Assembly: GCA_964022665.1 (NCBI GenBank)
Contig: CAXIDF010000005.1
Location: forward strand, 98,056 to 162,055
DNA: 64,000 nucleotides
DNA from: Haliea sp964022665
Lineage (GTDB): Bacteria; Pseudomonadota; Gammaproteobacteria; Pseudomonadales; Halieaceae
Direction of reading: 5' to 3'
Part shown: piece after piece, positions 43,979-54,013 of the stretch
How the letters are laid out: each line of letters opens with the position of its first letter
Numbering within the stretch: position 1 is the stretch's first letter
Position numbers and translations under genes: made by a program
The notes under the pieces: generated by a model
Database searches by the model: none
What the model was told of the DNA's origin: nothing
Seen by the model: the letters and a program-made list of their open reading frames with translations, nothing else

Positions 43979-44001
43979 GCTACACCGCCACGGTGGGTAG
44001 C
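43979..44001 (+). promoter_or_regulatory. rpsF leader hairpin, candidate S6:S18 autoregulatory site
   Basis: GCTA-CACCG-CCA-CGGTG-GG-TAGC folds into a hairpin with a two-base bulge 21 bases before the rpsF ATG. S6:S18 is known to bind a leader hairpin in rpsF mRNAs of many bacteria; that this is the same motif is not established here. Confidence 0.35.
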
Positions 44002-44022
44002 ATTAACCCGTAAGGAGCCTCT

Positions 44023-44463
44023 ATGCGTCATTACGAAGTAGTATTTATGGTCCACCCGGACCAGTCCGAACAAGTGCCCGGCATGATCGAGCGCTACTCC
44101 AACACCATTCAGAAAGACGGTGGCAGTGTGCACCGCCTGGAAGACTGGGGTCGTCGTCAGTTGGCCTACCCGATCAACAAGATTCACAAGGCACACTACG
44201 TGCTGATGAATGTTGAAGCGTCCAACGAAGCGATGGAAGAACTCACTACGACATTCCGTTTCAACGATGCCGTGTTGCGTAACCTGGTTATTCGCCGCGA
44301 CGACGCCGTCACTGATGAGTCTTTCATCATGAAGGCCGAGAAAGAAAGCCGCGAGCGCAAAACCCGTTACGAAGAGCGCCAATCAGCTGACGCCGAGCGC
44401 ACTGCTCGCAGCAACAGCAATGATGATTCGGCAGACAAGGGCGACGACGAGTCCGGCGAATAA
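44023..44463 (+). CDS. rpsF: 30S ribosomal protein S6
   Basis: A protein of 146 residues starting MRHYEVVFMVHPDQSEQVPG, the S6 signature, with ILIR-like core strands (EELTTTFRFNDAVLRNLVIR). The C terminus is an extended acidic tail (DDSADKGDDESGE). S6 binds 16S rRNA with S18, whose gene follows after 49 bases. In E. coli RimK adds glutamates to the S6 tail; the typical RimK locus partners occur at 58.3-59.8 kb, but rimK itself is not there. A TAAGGAG site lies before the ATG. Confidence 0.98.
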   Translation: MRHYEVVFMVHPDQSEQVPGMIERYSNTIQKDGGSVHRLEDWGRRQLAYPINKIHKAHYVLMNVEASNEAMEELTTTFRFNDAVLRNLVIRRDDAVTDESFIMKAEKESRERKTRYEERQSADAERTARSNSNDDSADKGDDESGE

Positions 44464-44512
44464 GCCGACCGTTGCGTTGTAACGTTTAGTACAGTTTACG
44501 AGGAGTAGCACC

Positions 44513-44740
44513 ATGGCACGTTTTTTCCGTCGCCGTAAGTTCTGTCGCTTCACTGCCGAAGGCACGAAGGAAATCGACTACAAAGATCTGGAAACGCTGA
44601 AGGCGTACGTTTCCGAAACCGGCAAGATTGTTCCGAGCCGCATTACGGGCACCAAGGCACGGTACCAGCGTCAGCTGTCGACCGCGGTCAAGCGTGCGCG
44701 GTTTCTGGCGCTGCTGCCCTACTCGGATTCCCACAAGTAA
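44513..44740 (+). CDS. rpsR: 30S ribosomal protein S18
   Basis: A 75-residue basic protein: MARFFRRRKFCRFTAEGTKE, KDLETLKAYVSETGKIVPSR and the RARFLALLPYSDSH end are typical of S18. It partners S6 on the 30S platform. A CGAGGAG-type ribosome-binding site precedes it. It is part of the rpsF-rpsR-DUF2232-rplI operon. Confidence 0.98.
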   Translation: MARFFRRRKFCRFTAEGTKEIDYKDLETLKAYVSETGKIVPSRITGTKARYQRQLSTAVKRARFLALLPYSDSHK

Positions 44741-44794
44741 GGAATCCCTCAGGGTGATGGCCGCGAGCGGTCATCTGCAACCGGGAGGCCCCGA

Positions 44795-45700
44795 TTGAAA
44801 GGCCTGGCCAATTTCATCATGCGCGGCCGCCTGCAGGCATTGCTGGTGGCCGTTGCCGGTTCCGGCAGCCTGTTGTTCTGCTGGATCAGCGCGGCTGCTA
44901 TTGCGCTGGTCGCCCTGCGCCACGGGTCGGGGCAAGGCCTGTGGCTGCTGCTGTGGGCCGTGTTGCCAGCCGGTGCCTTGATGCTGGTGTTTGGCGACAG
45001 TGGCCCGTTTGCCCTGTTGCTGGGTACAACCGCACTGGCGCTGGTGCTGCGGTCGACCGTGAGTCTGCCGTTGGCGCTACTCGCCAGTGTGGCGGTAGGG
45101 CTGCTGACCGGGCTCGGTATCAGCGTATTCGGCGGTGAGTTACTGGCGCAGATGTTGGCGTTTTTTGACCAGTTTCTCGCCAGTCTGGAGCAGCAGATGG
45201 CGGCGGATAACGCCGCTGTTGCGCTGCCCCGGCCAACGGCCCTGCAGGTGGCCGGCATGCTGGGAGCGGCCAACGCAATGCTCAGCGTGCTGTGCCTGCT
45301 GTTGGCCCGCTGGTGGCAGGCAGCACTGTATAATCCGGGCGGTTTTGGCAGTGAGTTTCGCACGCTGTATTATCCGCCGGCGGTGAGTACGCTGTTGGTA
45401 GTGGGTGCAGCGGCGCTGGTGGCCATGGGGCCTGAATTCCGCCCTTGGGCGGCGGTGTGCGCAGTGCCATTGACTGCTGCGGGGCTAGCTTTGGCCCACG
45501 CGCGGGTGGCGCAGCGGGGCCGCGGTAGTGGTCTGCTCACGGCGCTGTATGTGGGCTGGCTGTTGGTGGACCTGGTGAAGCTGTTGGTGGTGCTGTTGGC
45601 GCTGGTTGACAGCTGGTGGGGATTCCGCCAGCGCTGGGCGGCTGTCGGGCAAGATGTTCGCCGGCGCGATGAAGAAGACGATCGCGACAACCGGGGTTGA
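44795..45700 (+). CDS. DUF2232 membrane protein
   Basis: A polytopic membrane protein of 301 residues with about eight hydrophobic segments, the family usually encoded between S18 and L9 in gammaproteobacteria (DUF2232/YybS-like). The start is TTG at 44795, supported by CGGGAGG seven bases before it. Function is unknown; the conserved position in a ribosomal operon is established for the family. Confidence 0.85.
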   Translation: MKGLANFIMRGRLQALLVAVAGSGSLLFCWISAAAIALVALRHGSGQGLWLLLWAVLPAGALMLVFGDSGPFALLLGTTALALVLRSTVSLPLALLASVAVGLLTGLGISVFGGELLAQMLAFFDQFLASLEQQMAADNAAVALPRPTALQVAGMLGAANAMLSVLCLLLARWWQAALYNPGGFGSEFRTLYYPPAVSTLLVVGAAALVAMGPEFRPWAAVCAVPLTAAGLALAHARVAQRGRGSGLLTALYVGWLLVDLVKLLVVLLALVDSWWGFRQRWAAVGQDVRRRDEEDDRDNRG

Positions 45701-45745
45701 GAATTTACACGTAAGGGGCCTGGCCCCCGAAAAGAGGAAGTCAAA

Positions 45746-46195
45746 ATGGAAGTCATTCTGCTGGAAAATATCGGCAACCTGGGTGGCCTGGGCGACAAGG
45801 TCGACGTGAAAGCCGGCTACGGCCGCAACTACCTGGTACCGCAGGGCAAGGCTGTGCCTGCTACACGCAGCAACATTGCCGAGTTCGAAACCCGTCGTGC
45901 GGAATTGGAAGCGGCCGCGGCTGCAGCCCTGTCTGCCGCCGAGCAGCGTGCCGAGGCGATTAACGCCCTGCAGCCTGTCACCATCGGCGCCAATGCCGGT
46001 GACGAAGGTAAATTGTTCGGTTCCGTGGGCACCCGCGACATCGCCGAAGCGGTTACCGCTGCCGGCTGTGAAGTGGACAAGTCCGAAGTGCGCCTGCCAG
46101 AAGGCCCGCTGCGCGAACTGGGCGAGTTTGAAGTGGATATCCAGGTTCACGGTGACGTTACCGCGACCGTTGTGATTGCGGTTGTTGCCGAGTAA
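45746..46195 (+). CDS. rplI: 50S ribosomal protein L9
   Basis: A 149-residue protein beginning MEVILLENIGNLGGLGDKVD, followed by VKAGYGRNYLVPQGKA, the L9 signature. The long connecting helix and C-terminal domain (GSVGTRDIAEAVTAAG) are present. It binds 23S rRNA near the L1 stalk base. It is followed by a strong terminator and then dnaB. Confidence 0.98.
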   Translation: MEVILLENIGNLGGLGDKVDVKAGYGRNYLVPQGKAVPATRSNIAEFETRRAELEAAAAAALSAAEQRAEAINALQPVTIGANAGDEGKLFGSVGTRDIAEAVTAAGCEVDKSEVRLPEGPLRELGEFEVDIQVHGDVTATVVIAVVAE

Positions 46196-46206
46196 GCCTG
46201 CCGTGG

Positions 46207-46227
46207 CCCCGGCTCTGGCCGGGGTTT
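46207..46227 (+). terminator. Terminator after rplI
   Basis: CCCCGGC-TCTG-GCCGGGG stem-loop followed by TTTAT, 12 bases after the rplI stop. Confidence 0.65.
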
Positions 46228-46331
46228 ATCCCGCTGTAACGTTGCGCGTGCGGCAAACTGTCGGGCGCGCGGTTACCCTGCAAGCCAAAATCCGCTAATC
46301 TGTGTGGCCGTTCAGGCCGCAGCACTCCCTC

Positions 46332-47753
<1,422 letters not shown>

Positions 47754-47775
47754 GCGCCTTCACCGGCGGCCTGCC

Positions 47776-47796
47776 GCGCCGCCGGAGCGGCGGCGC
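47776..47796. terminator. Hairpin between convergent dnaB and aidB
   Basis: GCGCCGCC-GGAGC-GGCGGCGC, a perfect eight-pair stem between two convergent genes. There is no T run next to it, so a bidirectional terminator role is likely but not certain. Confidence 0.4.
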
Positions 47797-47797
47797 C

Positions 47798-49477
47798 TCA
47801 GGCTTTTGGAGTGGCGCGCTCGATAATCGCCGCACAGTCAACGCCGCGGGGCAGGGTGCCCACGTTGTGTTGCCCCTCGCCGCCCAGGCGGGAGTTGCAG
47901 AAGGCTTCCGCCAACCCGGTGGGTGCGTGTTGCAACAACAGTGCGGCCTGCAGCGACCGCGCCATGCGGTCCACCACATCCCGAGCGCGGTATTCGAAGT
48001 CCTCGGGGGCGGCCAGGTCCTGCTGCAGGCGCGTAATTTCGCGGTCCAGCGTGGCGTGGGCGCCGCGCGCAGCACCCAGTTCTTCCAGAAAAACCTCGAC
48101 CACACGGGGCGACTTCTGCATGGCACGCAGTACGTCAAGGCACTGCACGTTGCCGCTGCCCTCCCAGATGGCGTTCACCGGCGCCTCGCGATAGAGCCGC
48201 GGCATTATGCTGTCCTCCATCACCCCGCTACCGCCGATGCACTCCATGGCTTCATAGGCATGGTTGGGTGCACGTTTGCACACCCAGTACTTGCCCACGG
48301 CAACGCCCAGGCGCATGAACAGCGCCTCGCGTTCATCGCCGGTATTGTCCAGAGCGCGCGCCATGCGCATACCCAGGGCCAGCGCGGCCTCGCTTTCAAT
48401 GGCCAGGTCGGCCAGCACGTTCTGCATCAATGGCTGTGCGTTCAGCACCCTGCCAAAAGCCTCGCGGATGCTGCAGTGGTGCAGTGCCTGGGAGGCGGCC
48501 ATGCGCATGCCGGCCGCGGAGCCGATCATGCAGTCAAAGCGGGTCAGGCTGACCATTTCCACAATGGTACGCACGCCGCGCCCTTCCTCCCCCAGCAGCC
48601 AGCCCAGGGCGCCGCGCAGCTCGATTTCACTGGAGGCGTTGGAGGCGTTGCTCAGCTTCTTTTTCAGGCGCAGCACCTGCAGCGGGTTCTTGCTGCCATC
48701 TGGACGCCAGCGGGGCACCAGGAAGCAGCTGGGGCCGGCCTCGGTTTGCGCCAGCACCAGGAATGCATCGCACATGGGGGCGGAGAGGAAGAACTTGTGC
48801 CCGACCAGTTCGTAGGCTTCCCCGGTGCCGCGTGCGCCCAGCGGGTGTGCACGAGTGCTGTTGCTGCGCACGTCGGATCCACCCTGCTTTTCCGTCATGC
48901 CCATGCCAATGGTGACACCCTGTTTCTCGGTGTCGGGCACGTTGCGCGGGTCGTAGGTGCGCGCGGTGATCCTGGGTTCCCAGAGGGCTGCAATGGCGGG
49001 CGCTGTACGAATGGAAGGAATGCAGGCGAAGGTCATGGTAATGGGACAGCCGTGCCCCGCCTCCACCTGGCCCTGCAGGTAGCTGTGGGCGGCGCGGGCC
49101 ACATGTGCACCGGGCCGCGGGTCAGTCCAAGGCGAGGAATGCAGGCCGTGCCGAACCGCGTTGTCCATGAGGGTGTGGTAGGCGGGGTGATAGCTGACCA
49201 GGTCGACGCGATTGCCGAAGCGGTCGTGGGTATCGAATTCCGGCGTGTACTTGTTGGCGGCAAAGCCCAGTTGCAGGTAGTCCGCCCGGCCCACCACATG
49301 GCCAAAGGCGACCAGGCTCTCGCTGGCCCAGTCTGCCCCTTCACGCGCCACCGCGTCCTGCAGCGCCCGGTCCTGCATGTAGAGGTTGTAGTTTTCCAGT
49401 TCACGGGAGACGTTTTCAACAACGTGCGTGTCGGCGAGGGCCGAGGCCCTCTCAGCGGTGGTTTGCTGGGCAGTCAT
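47798..49477 (-). CDS. aidB: AidB-family acyl-CoA dehydrogenase-like protein
   Basis: A 559-residue flavoprotein similar to E. coli AidB, which is induced by alkylation stress and binds DNA; its enzymatic role is unclear. Diagnostic blocks are ESLVAFGHVVGRADYLQLG, AAHSYLQGQVEAGHGCPITM, IGMGMTEKQGGSDVRSN and REAPVNAIWEGSGNVQCLDV. I start it at the ATG at 49477 (GGAG 6-7 bases upstream) rather than the longer open frame, which reads through the neighbouring TPR gene. It is not part of the beta-oxidation cluster. Confidence 0.9.
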   Translation of the reverse strand: MTAQQTTAERASALADTHVVENVSRELENYNLYMQDRALQDAVAREGADWASESLVAFGHVVGRADYLQLGFAANKYTPEFDTHDRFGNRVDLVSYHPAYHTLMDNAVRHGLHSSPWTDPRPGAHVARAAHSYLQGQVEAGHGCPITMTFACIPSIRTAPAIAALWEPRITARTYDPRNVPDTEKQGVTIGMGMTEKQGGSDVRSNSTRAHPLGARGTGEAYELVGHKFFLSAPMCDAFLVLAQTEAGPSCFLVPRWRPDGSKNPLQVLRLKKKLSNASNASSEIELRGALGWLLGEEGRGVRTIVEMVSLTRFDCMIGSAAGMRMAASQALHHCSIREAFGRVLNAQPLMQNVLADLAIESEAALALGMRMARALDNTGDEREALFMRLGVAVGKYWVCKRAPNHAYEAMECIGGSGVMEDSIMPRLYREAPVNAIWEGSGNVQCLDVLRAMQKSPRVVEVFLEELGAARGAHATLDREITRLQQDLAAPEDFEYRARDVVDRMARSLQAALLLQHAPTGLAEAFCNSRLGGEGQHNVGTLPRGVDCAAIIERATPKA

Positions 49478-49517
49478 GGGAGGCTCCGCTTCGTGGCGTG
49501 TTCGTGCCTCCGTTATA

Positions 49518-50336
49518 TCAGCCCGAGAGCGCCTCTGCCAGTCGCACGGCGCGATCTTCCAGCGCGCGTCGCGCTGGGGTGTCGCGCTGTGTGGCCAGCT
49601 GCGCTTGCGCCTGCTGGAGTAGCGGGTTGGCATCTGCCTTGCGCCCGGCCTGCTGCAGCAGGTCCACGGTGTCGAGTTTCCAGCGCGCGCTGTCACGCAG
49701 GGTGGCACGCATGGCTTCCTGCCGGGCAATGGCCGCCGGCAGTCGGCCTGCGGCGACCTCCAGGCTGATGGCCTGGCGCTGTAGCTGCGGCACCATGCCG
49801 AGTTGTTCAAGGCCCTGGTCGAGCACCGCGAGGGCATCCTCCGGCCGGCCCGACGCCACCAGCATATTGGCGGCGGACACGAACAGGCCAGGGCTGGGCC
49901 GTGCCTGTAGCCTGAAATAGGTTTGCAGGTCTGCCAGGGCGCGCGCGTGGTCGCCGGCATCGCGGGCGATAAACGCCCTGTGGCGGAACCCTTCCGGGTC
50001 GTTGGGGAACGTCTGCACGTGGCGATTGGCCAGCGTCATGGCTGCGGCCAGGTCACCCTTGCCGTAGAGCATGATGCTCTCGGCAAGATCCACGCGCTCA
50101 GTCGGCCCGACCTCGCGGGCGCGGGCGAAATCGTTTTCCGCCTCGGTGAAGTGACCGATCTCGCCGTAGACGGAGCCCCGCTGCAAGTACAGCGCCTGAT
50201 TGTCCGGCGCCTTGGCCAGCGCCTGATCGATGGCCTTGAGCTGATCTTCATGGCCGGGGTGAGCGAAAGAAGGTGTGGCGCCCAGTGGTGACAGGCACAG
50301 AAACAGAAACAGGGTTAACAGCAGTCGCGGTGACAT
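49518..50336 (-). CDS. Exported TPR-repeat protein
   Basis: A protein of 272 residues with a signal peptide (MSPRLLLTLFLFLCLSPLGA) and several TPR units, for example YLQRGSVYGEIGHFTEAEND and GFRHRAFIARDAGDHARALA. The ATG at 50336 is chosen because it begins the signal peptide. A periplasmic scaffold role is likely. It lies between aidB and the phosphatase-like gene, and the three minus-strand genes may be co-transcribed. Confidence 0.8.
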   Translation of the reverse strand: MSPRLLLTLFLFLCLSPLGATPSFAHPGHEDQLKAIDQALAKAPDNQALYLQRGSVYGEIGHFTEAENDFARAREVGPTERVDLAESIMLYGKGDLAAAMTLANRHVQTFPNDPEGFRHRAFIARDAGDHARALADLQTYFRLQARPSPGLFVSAANMLVASGRPEDALAVLDQGLEQLGMVPQLQRQAISLEVAAGRLPAAIARQEAMRATLRDSARWKLDTVDLLQQAGRKADANPLLQQAQAQLATQRDTPARRALEDRAVRLAEALSG

Positions 50337-50391
50337 GACATGAGTACTCGATTGAAGGGGGCCACGGCGTGTCGCCGCAGCCCCTGCGGGG

Positions 50392-51936
50392 TCAGCGGGT
50401 GATGGTGAACTGGTCAAGCACCTCGCCGTCTACCGTAATGAAAGAGTGTGTCAGTTCTGTGTCGGAGGCATCGATCACGGCGGAACCGAGCACGGGCAGA
50501 CCGCGGCGGGGGGGCTCCTCGGTGTCAGCCGGCTGGTCGATGTGTGCCGGATGGCGCAGCCATTCGTCTGCAGCGGTGAGGCTACCGGCGTCTTCGTCGG
50601 CTTTACCCGAATTCCCTACCACGCTGTAGATCACGCGGTCATCCACGCCTCCGCTGGTCGGGCTGAGCTGGGCGTAGGGCATGTCGCCGCGGCCGGAGGC
50701 GGGCTGCGCCGGGTCACCATTGAGCAATTCGGCATGCTCTGCTGTCGAGAAAGTATCCGAGGTGCCGGTGTGGCTGGTGATGTAATAGCTGCGCTCGTAG
50801 GAGTGGGAGTGACCGTTGTAGACCAGGTCCACCCCGTGGGCATCGAAGATGGGCACGAACTGCTCACGCATGTCGCGCTGCGGGCGATCGAAACCGTTTA
50901 CTTTCTCCACATCATCCGAGTCATGGTTGGCACCCTTGGAGTAGGGGGGATGGTGGAAGATCACGACGGTCCAGTCGAGGTCGTTGCTGCTCAAGTCATC
51001 AATCAACCATTCGCGCATCGTTGCCATCTGTTCCGGGTCGCGCGCCGAGAGCTGTGAATCCAAGCTCACCACGTGCACATTGCCGTGGTCGAACGAGTAG
51101 TACTGTTCCGTGCCGCTGGCCACGCCACCCGCTTCGCCCTCGGCCGGCAGGGAGAAGATGTCGAGGTAGGGCATGCGTCCCGGCTCATCGTCGGCGGTCG
51201 CTTGATACGAGTCGGGGTCTGCGCTGGTCCCCAGGCCCGGCAGGCCGAGCGTAGGTGAAAGGAAACCCAGTCCCATTTCGTGGTTACCTATCGTGGGCCA
51301 TAGCGAAACGGACTTGAGCAGGTCGGGGTAGGTTTCGAACACGGCCTGCTGGTAGTTGAAGTCGCTGCCCACGTTGTAGGCGTTGTCACCGAGCATCAGG
51401 AACAGGTCGACTGCCTTGCCGTCAGCTTCTACAAACGCTTCCAGACCGGCCAGTACCTCGGCGGCTTCTCCTTCGTGCCCTTCGCGTTCGTCGTCGCCGC
51501 CGGTGCCGGAATCACCAATCACCCAGAGGCGGGTTTTGCCACCGGCCGCAGCAGTGCCGCGCTCAGGCGCCGTGGTGAATTGCTGGCCAGCTGGCGCCGA
51601 GGGGGCACCGCCCACGGAGTAGTAGTAGGTGGAGCCGGCCTCCAGCCCATCGATACGCACTTCCTTGTGATCGCCTTCGGTCTCCTCGGCCGTGAACCGC
51701 GTCGCCAGCAACTCGGCGCTACTGCCGATGCAGGCCGCGGTGGCGTCGCCGCGCCACTTGATGATCACGCTGCTGCTGGTGAGCTGCTGCAAGAAGAGGC
51801 GGGAGGATTCAATTTCGGTACCGTCGCAAGGGTTCGGTGGTGGCAGGACCTCCGCTACCTGGTCGCTGCCATCACTGCAGCCGGCGAGGAATGCAGCCGC
51901 TGCGGCCGCCATCAGGGTGTTGCTGTATCGAGTCAT
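50392..51936 (-). CDS. Purple acid phosphatase-like lipoprotein
   Basis: A protein of 514 residues with a lipoprotein signal (AAAAAFLAGCSDGSD). A fibronectin-type N-terminal domain (SSVIIKWRGD ... GLEAGSTYYYSVGG) is followed by a metallophosphoesterase domain. Metal-ligand motifs appear in order: LWVIGDSGTGG, LMLGDNAYNVG, TIGNHEMG, VVIFHHPPYSKG and LVYNGHSHSYERSYY. These match purple acid phosphatases. It is probably an outer-membrane or periplasmic phosphatase releasing phosphate from organic esters. The start at 51936 gives a normal lipoprotein signal. Confidence 0.85.
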   Translation of the reverse strand: MTRYSNTLMAAAAAAFLAGCSDGSDQVAEVLPPPNPCDGTEIESSRLFLQQLTSSSVIIKWRGDATAACIGSSAELLATRFTAEETEGDHKEVRIDGLEAGSTYYYSVGGAPSAPAGQQFTTAPERGTAAAGGKTRLWVIGDSGTGGDDEREGHEGEAAEVLAGLEAFVEADGKAVDLFLMLGDNAYNVGSDFNYQQAVFETYPDLLKSVSLWPTIGNHEMGLGFLSPTLGLPGLGTSADPDSYQATADDEPGRMPYLDIFSLPAEGEAGGVASGTEQYYSFDHGNVHVVSLDSQLSARDPEQMATMREWLIDDLSSNDLDWTVVIFHHPPYSKGANHDSDDVEKVNGFDRPQRDMREQFVPIFDAHGVDLVYNGHSHSYERSYYITSHTGTSDTFSTAEHAELLNGDPAQPASGRGDMPYAQLSPTSGGVDDRVIYSVVGNSGKADEDAGSLTAADEWLRHPAHIDQPADTEEPPRRGLPVLGSAVIDASDTELTHSFITVDGEVLDQFTITR

Positions 51937-52051
51937 AACCGGGTATCCATTGTTATTGTGGGAGGTGCGTTGAGCGCGTGTAGTGGGAGAGGAGAAATTA
52001 GCAGGTGGCCGCAGAATCGGCAATAAACACCTGCCATTGCGTTTTCACCGC

Positions 52052-52723
52052 TCAGAGTTGGGTCTCGCGGCGCAACCTGGCCAGCGCTGCGAGTTGCTGT
52101 TCGGTCGACAGCGGCTCGGCGGCGTGCTGTTCCAGGGCCGGCTCCTGCGGCACCGCCAGCGCTTCGCCGCGCAGCGCACGTGTGCACCAGGCCTGGTAGT
52201 GCTTGCGAAACACCGGCCAGGTGCTGCGTTCCGGGTTGTTGGCGAGGAAAAACCAGTCGCTGTCACGGCCCGCCAGGTACACCGCCGGGTGGCTCCAGGG
52301 CTGCGCGGAGCGCGGGCTTTGCGCATCGCAGGCTTCACGGTAGGCGCTGTAGGCATCGGGCAGCCCGAGGCTGGCAATGCTCTCCTGGCAGCACTCCAGC
52401 ATGCGGTGCAGGGTTGGCAAGTACTCACTGTTTTCGATGGCGTGGCGTGCACCGCGCAGAATCTGTTCAACCGGGTAGTCCGCCAGCGATTCCAGCCAGA
52501 GCTTCTTGATCTGCTTGAGCTGCTCGGCGTCGGGGTACGCCGCGTAGTACTGGTTGTGGTAGTTCAGCCGGAACAGGGCGAAAACCTGGTTGATCGCCTC
52601 AATGTGGCCATCGCTGGCGGGTCGGCGGCGGGCGTCAGTCGGCCCAGGAGGTGTCGTTGAGGTCGTCTGCGAGGCTTGAATCCCGCGTGCGACTCGTTCG
52701 AGGAGATCCTTGCTGTCCGTCAT
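52052..52723 (-). CDS. Lambda P-like replication/helicase-loader protein
   Basis: A 223-residue protein. INQVFALFRLNYHNQYYAAY and LWLESLADYPVEQILRGARH, then EYLPTLHRMLECC, resemble the phage P replication protein family (PF06992 type) that brings DnaB to DNA. It overlaps the end of the DnaT-like gene by 89 bases. Although phage-like in origin, the pair lies in core chromosome next to radA, so it probably serves as a DnaC-type loader. Family assignment is moderate. Confidence 0.6.
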   Translation of the reverse strand: MTDSKDLLERVARGIQASQTTSTTPPGPTDARRRPASDGHIEAINQVFALFRLNYHNQYYAAYPDAEQLKQIKKLWLESLADYPVEQILRGARHAIENSEYLPTLHRMLECCQESIASLGLPDAYSAYREACDAQSPRSAQPWSHPAVYLAGRDSDWFFLANNPERSTWPVFRKHYQAWCTRALRGEALAVPQEPALEQHAAEPLSTEQQLAALARLRRETQL

Positions 52724-53897
52724 GGTTGTGCCCTGCCTGGTCAATGCGGTGCTGTTTGGCCCAATGGAACTTCACGTGCTGCAGGAATTTGCTGTTCCAG
52801 GATGTGTGTGCCTGGTTGCTGTCACGCCAGTAGATGATGAACTCCGGCAGCAGTTCGCGGGCAAAGTTCTCATCAATATGCGACAGGCGCAGAATATCAA
52901 AAACATCGTCGTCCGGCTGCCAGTCCTCGGCGATGCGCCGTGGCTCGGTGCTGTGGCGCATGCTGGAGGTGTATTTGGCCCACTGGATGCGGATGTGCTG
53001 GATGAATTTCGAGTTCAGTTCCCGGGGCGCGTCGCCGCGCTCGCGCCAGTAGAGTATGAACTCCGGGGTCGCCTCGTCGATGAATTCGGGGTCGATGCCG
53101 CTGCGCAGCATGATATCCAGGGCGTCCCGGCTGGGCCGCCACTGGTTGTCCAGGGGGGGGGGCTGCTCGGCCCGAAAAGCCTCTGCGCGGCTCTGTTGCT
53201 CCCGTCGCCAGCAGCTGATCACGTGCTGGCGGAACTTGTTCTCCCAGGCGTGGCTGGGTTCGCCGCGCTCGCGCCAGTAAAAGATGAAATCTTCCAGTTG
53301 GTCCAGTGCGAACTGACGCGGTATGTTGTGGTTCAGGCCGAGTAACTGCAGCAAGTCTTCACTGGGGCCCCAGCTGCCCGGTAGTTGTGACGCGCTGCGT
53401 CGAGTCAGTGACGGGTCGGGGCCGACGTGTTGGGCTGAGCGGTCTCCCTGGCCTGCCTGGCCGGGTGCGGCTGGACGGATGCCGGTTGCGGCCTGCATGC
53501 CCGGCGCATGGGCTTTCGGGGCGCCGGACCGCGGAGTGCCGGCCACCGGAGTGCCGGCCACCGGAGTGCCGGCCACCGGAGCGCCGGCCGGCTCATTCAT
53601 GGCGAAGAGGAGTTCGGGGTGGCTGTGCAGCGGGGGTGACTCCACCAGAATCACGCCCTTGTCCGCAAGGCTCTGGCAGATGCGGTAGAGGTCGGCGGGG
53701 CCCCAGAACGGCAGCTGCTGCAGCAGGAAATCACGCTCCACCCGCAGCCAGCGATAGCCCCGGTGCAACTGTGCGGCGCGGTGGGTGAACAGTGTTGCCA
53801 GCTGTTGCAGCAGAATCGCCTCCTCCAGCCCGATCGTGGCCGCCAGCCCGGGCGAGAACACCAGGGGCGGTTCGGGGATCAGGGAGGAATGCGGCAT
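52635..53897 (-). CDS. DnaT-like protein with three tandem DnaT domains
   Basis: A 420-residue protein. The N-terminal part (LVFSPGLAATIGLEEAILLQ) resembles replication-initiator-like helical domains. A linker of repeated VAGTP units follows. Then come three copies of the DnaT single-strand-DNA-binding motif. They share a W.P..D.L start and an EFI.YWRERG core (DFIFYWRERG, EFILYWRERGD, EFIIYWRDSN), then KF.QHV...W. E. coli DnaT has one such domain. With the downstream P-like gene it probably works in replication restart. Start ATG at 53897. Confidence 0.75.
   Translation of the reverse strand: MPHSSLIPEPPLVFSPGLAATIGLEEAILLQQLATLFTHRAAQLHRGYRWLRVERDFLLQQLPFWGPADLYRICQSLADKGVILVESPPLHSHPELLFAMNEPAGAPVAGTPVAGTPVAGTPRSGAPKAHAPGMQAATGIRPAAPGQAGQGDRSAQHVGPDPSLTRRSASQLPGSWGPSEDLLQLLGLNHNIPRQFALDQLEDFIFYWRERGEPSHAWENKFRQHVISCWRREQQSRAEAFRAEQPPPLDNQWRPSRDALDIMLRSGIDPEFIDEATPEFILYWRERGDAPRELNSKFIQHIRIQWAKYTSSMRHSTEPRRIAEDWQPDDDVFDILRLSHIDENFARELLPEFIIYWRDSNQAHTSWNSKFLQHVKFHWAKQHRIDQAGHNHDGQQGSPRTSRTRDSSLADDLNDTSWAD
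53535..53587 (-). repeat. In-frame 15-base tandem repeat in the DnaT-like gene
   Basis: The unit ggagtgccggccacc occurs three times with a fourth imperfect copy, encoding (VAGTP)n in the linker of the DnaT-like protein. Length variation would keep the reading frame. Confidence 0.8.
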
Positions 53898-54013
53898 GGA
53901 AATTCCGGTAGTGTTGGGCAAGTGACCATCGAGTGCACTAGGATACCGACCTGACCCTGCGGCTGATAGCGGGGTGACTGATTTTTTCCGCGCGAACAGG
54001 AGCAGGGCAGGGC

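Noticed and set aside
47867..49768. 633-codon open frame on the plus strand
   Set aside because: It lies antisense to aidB and the TPR gene, both with clear family motifs; high GC codon bias creates long shadow frames.
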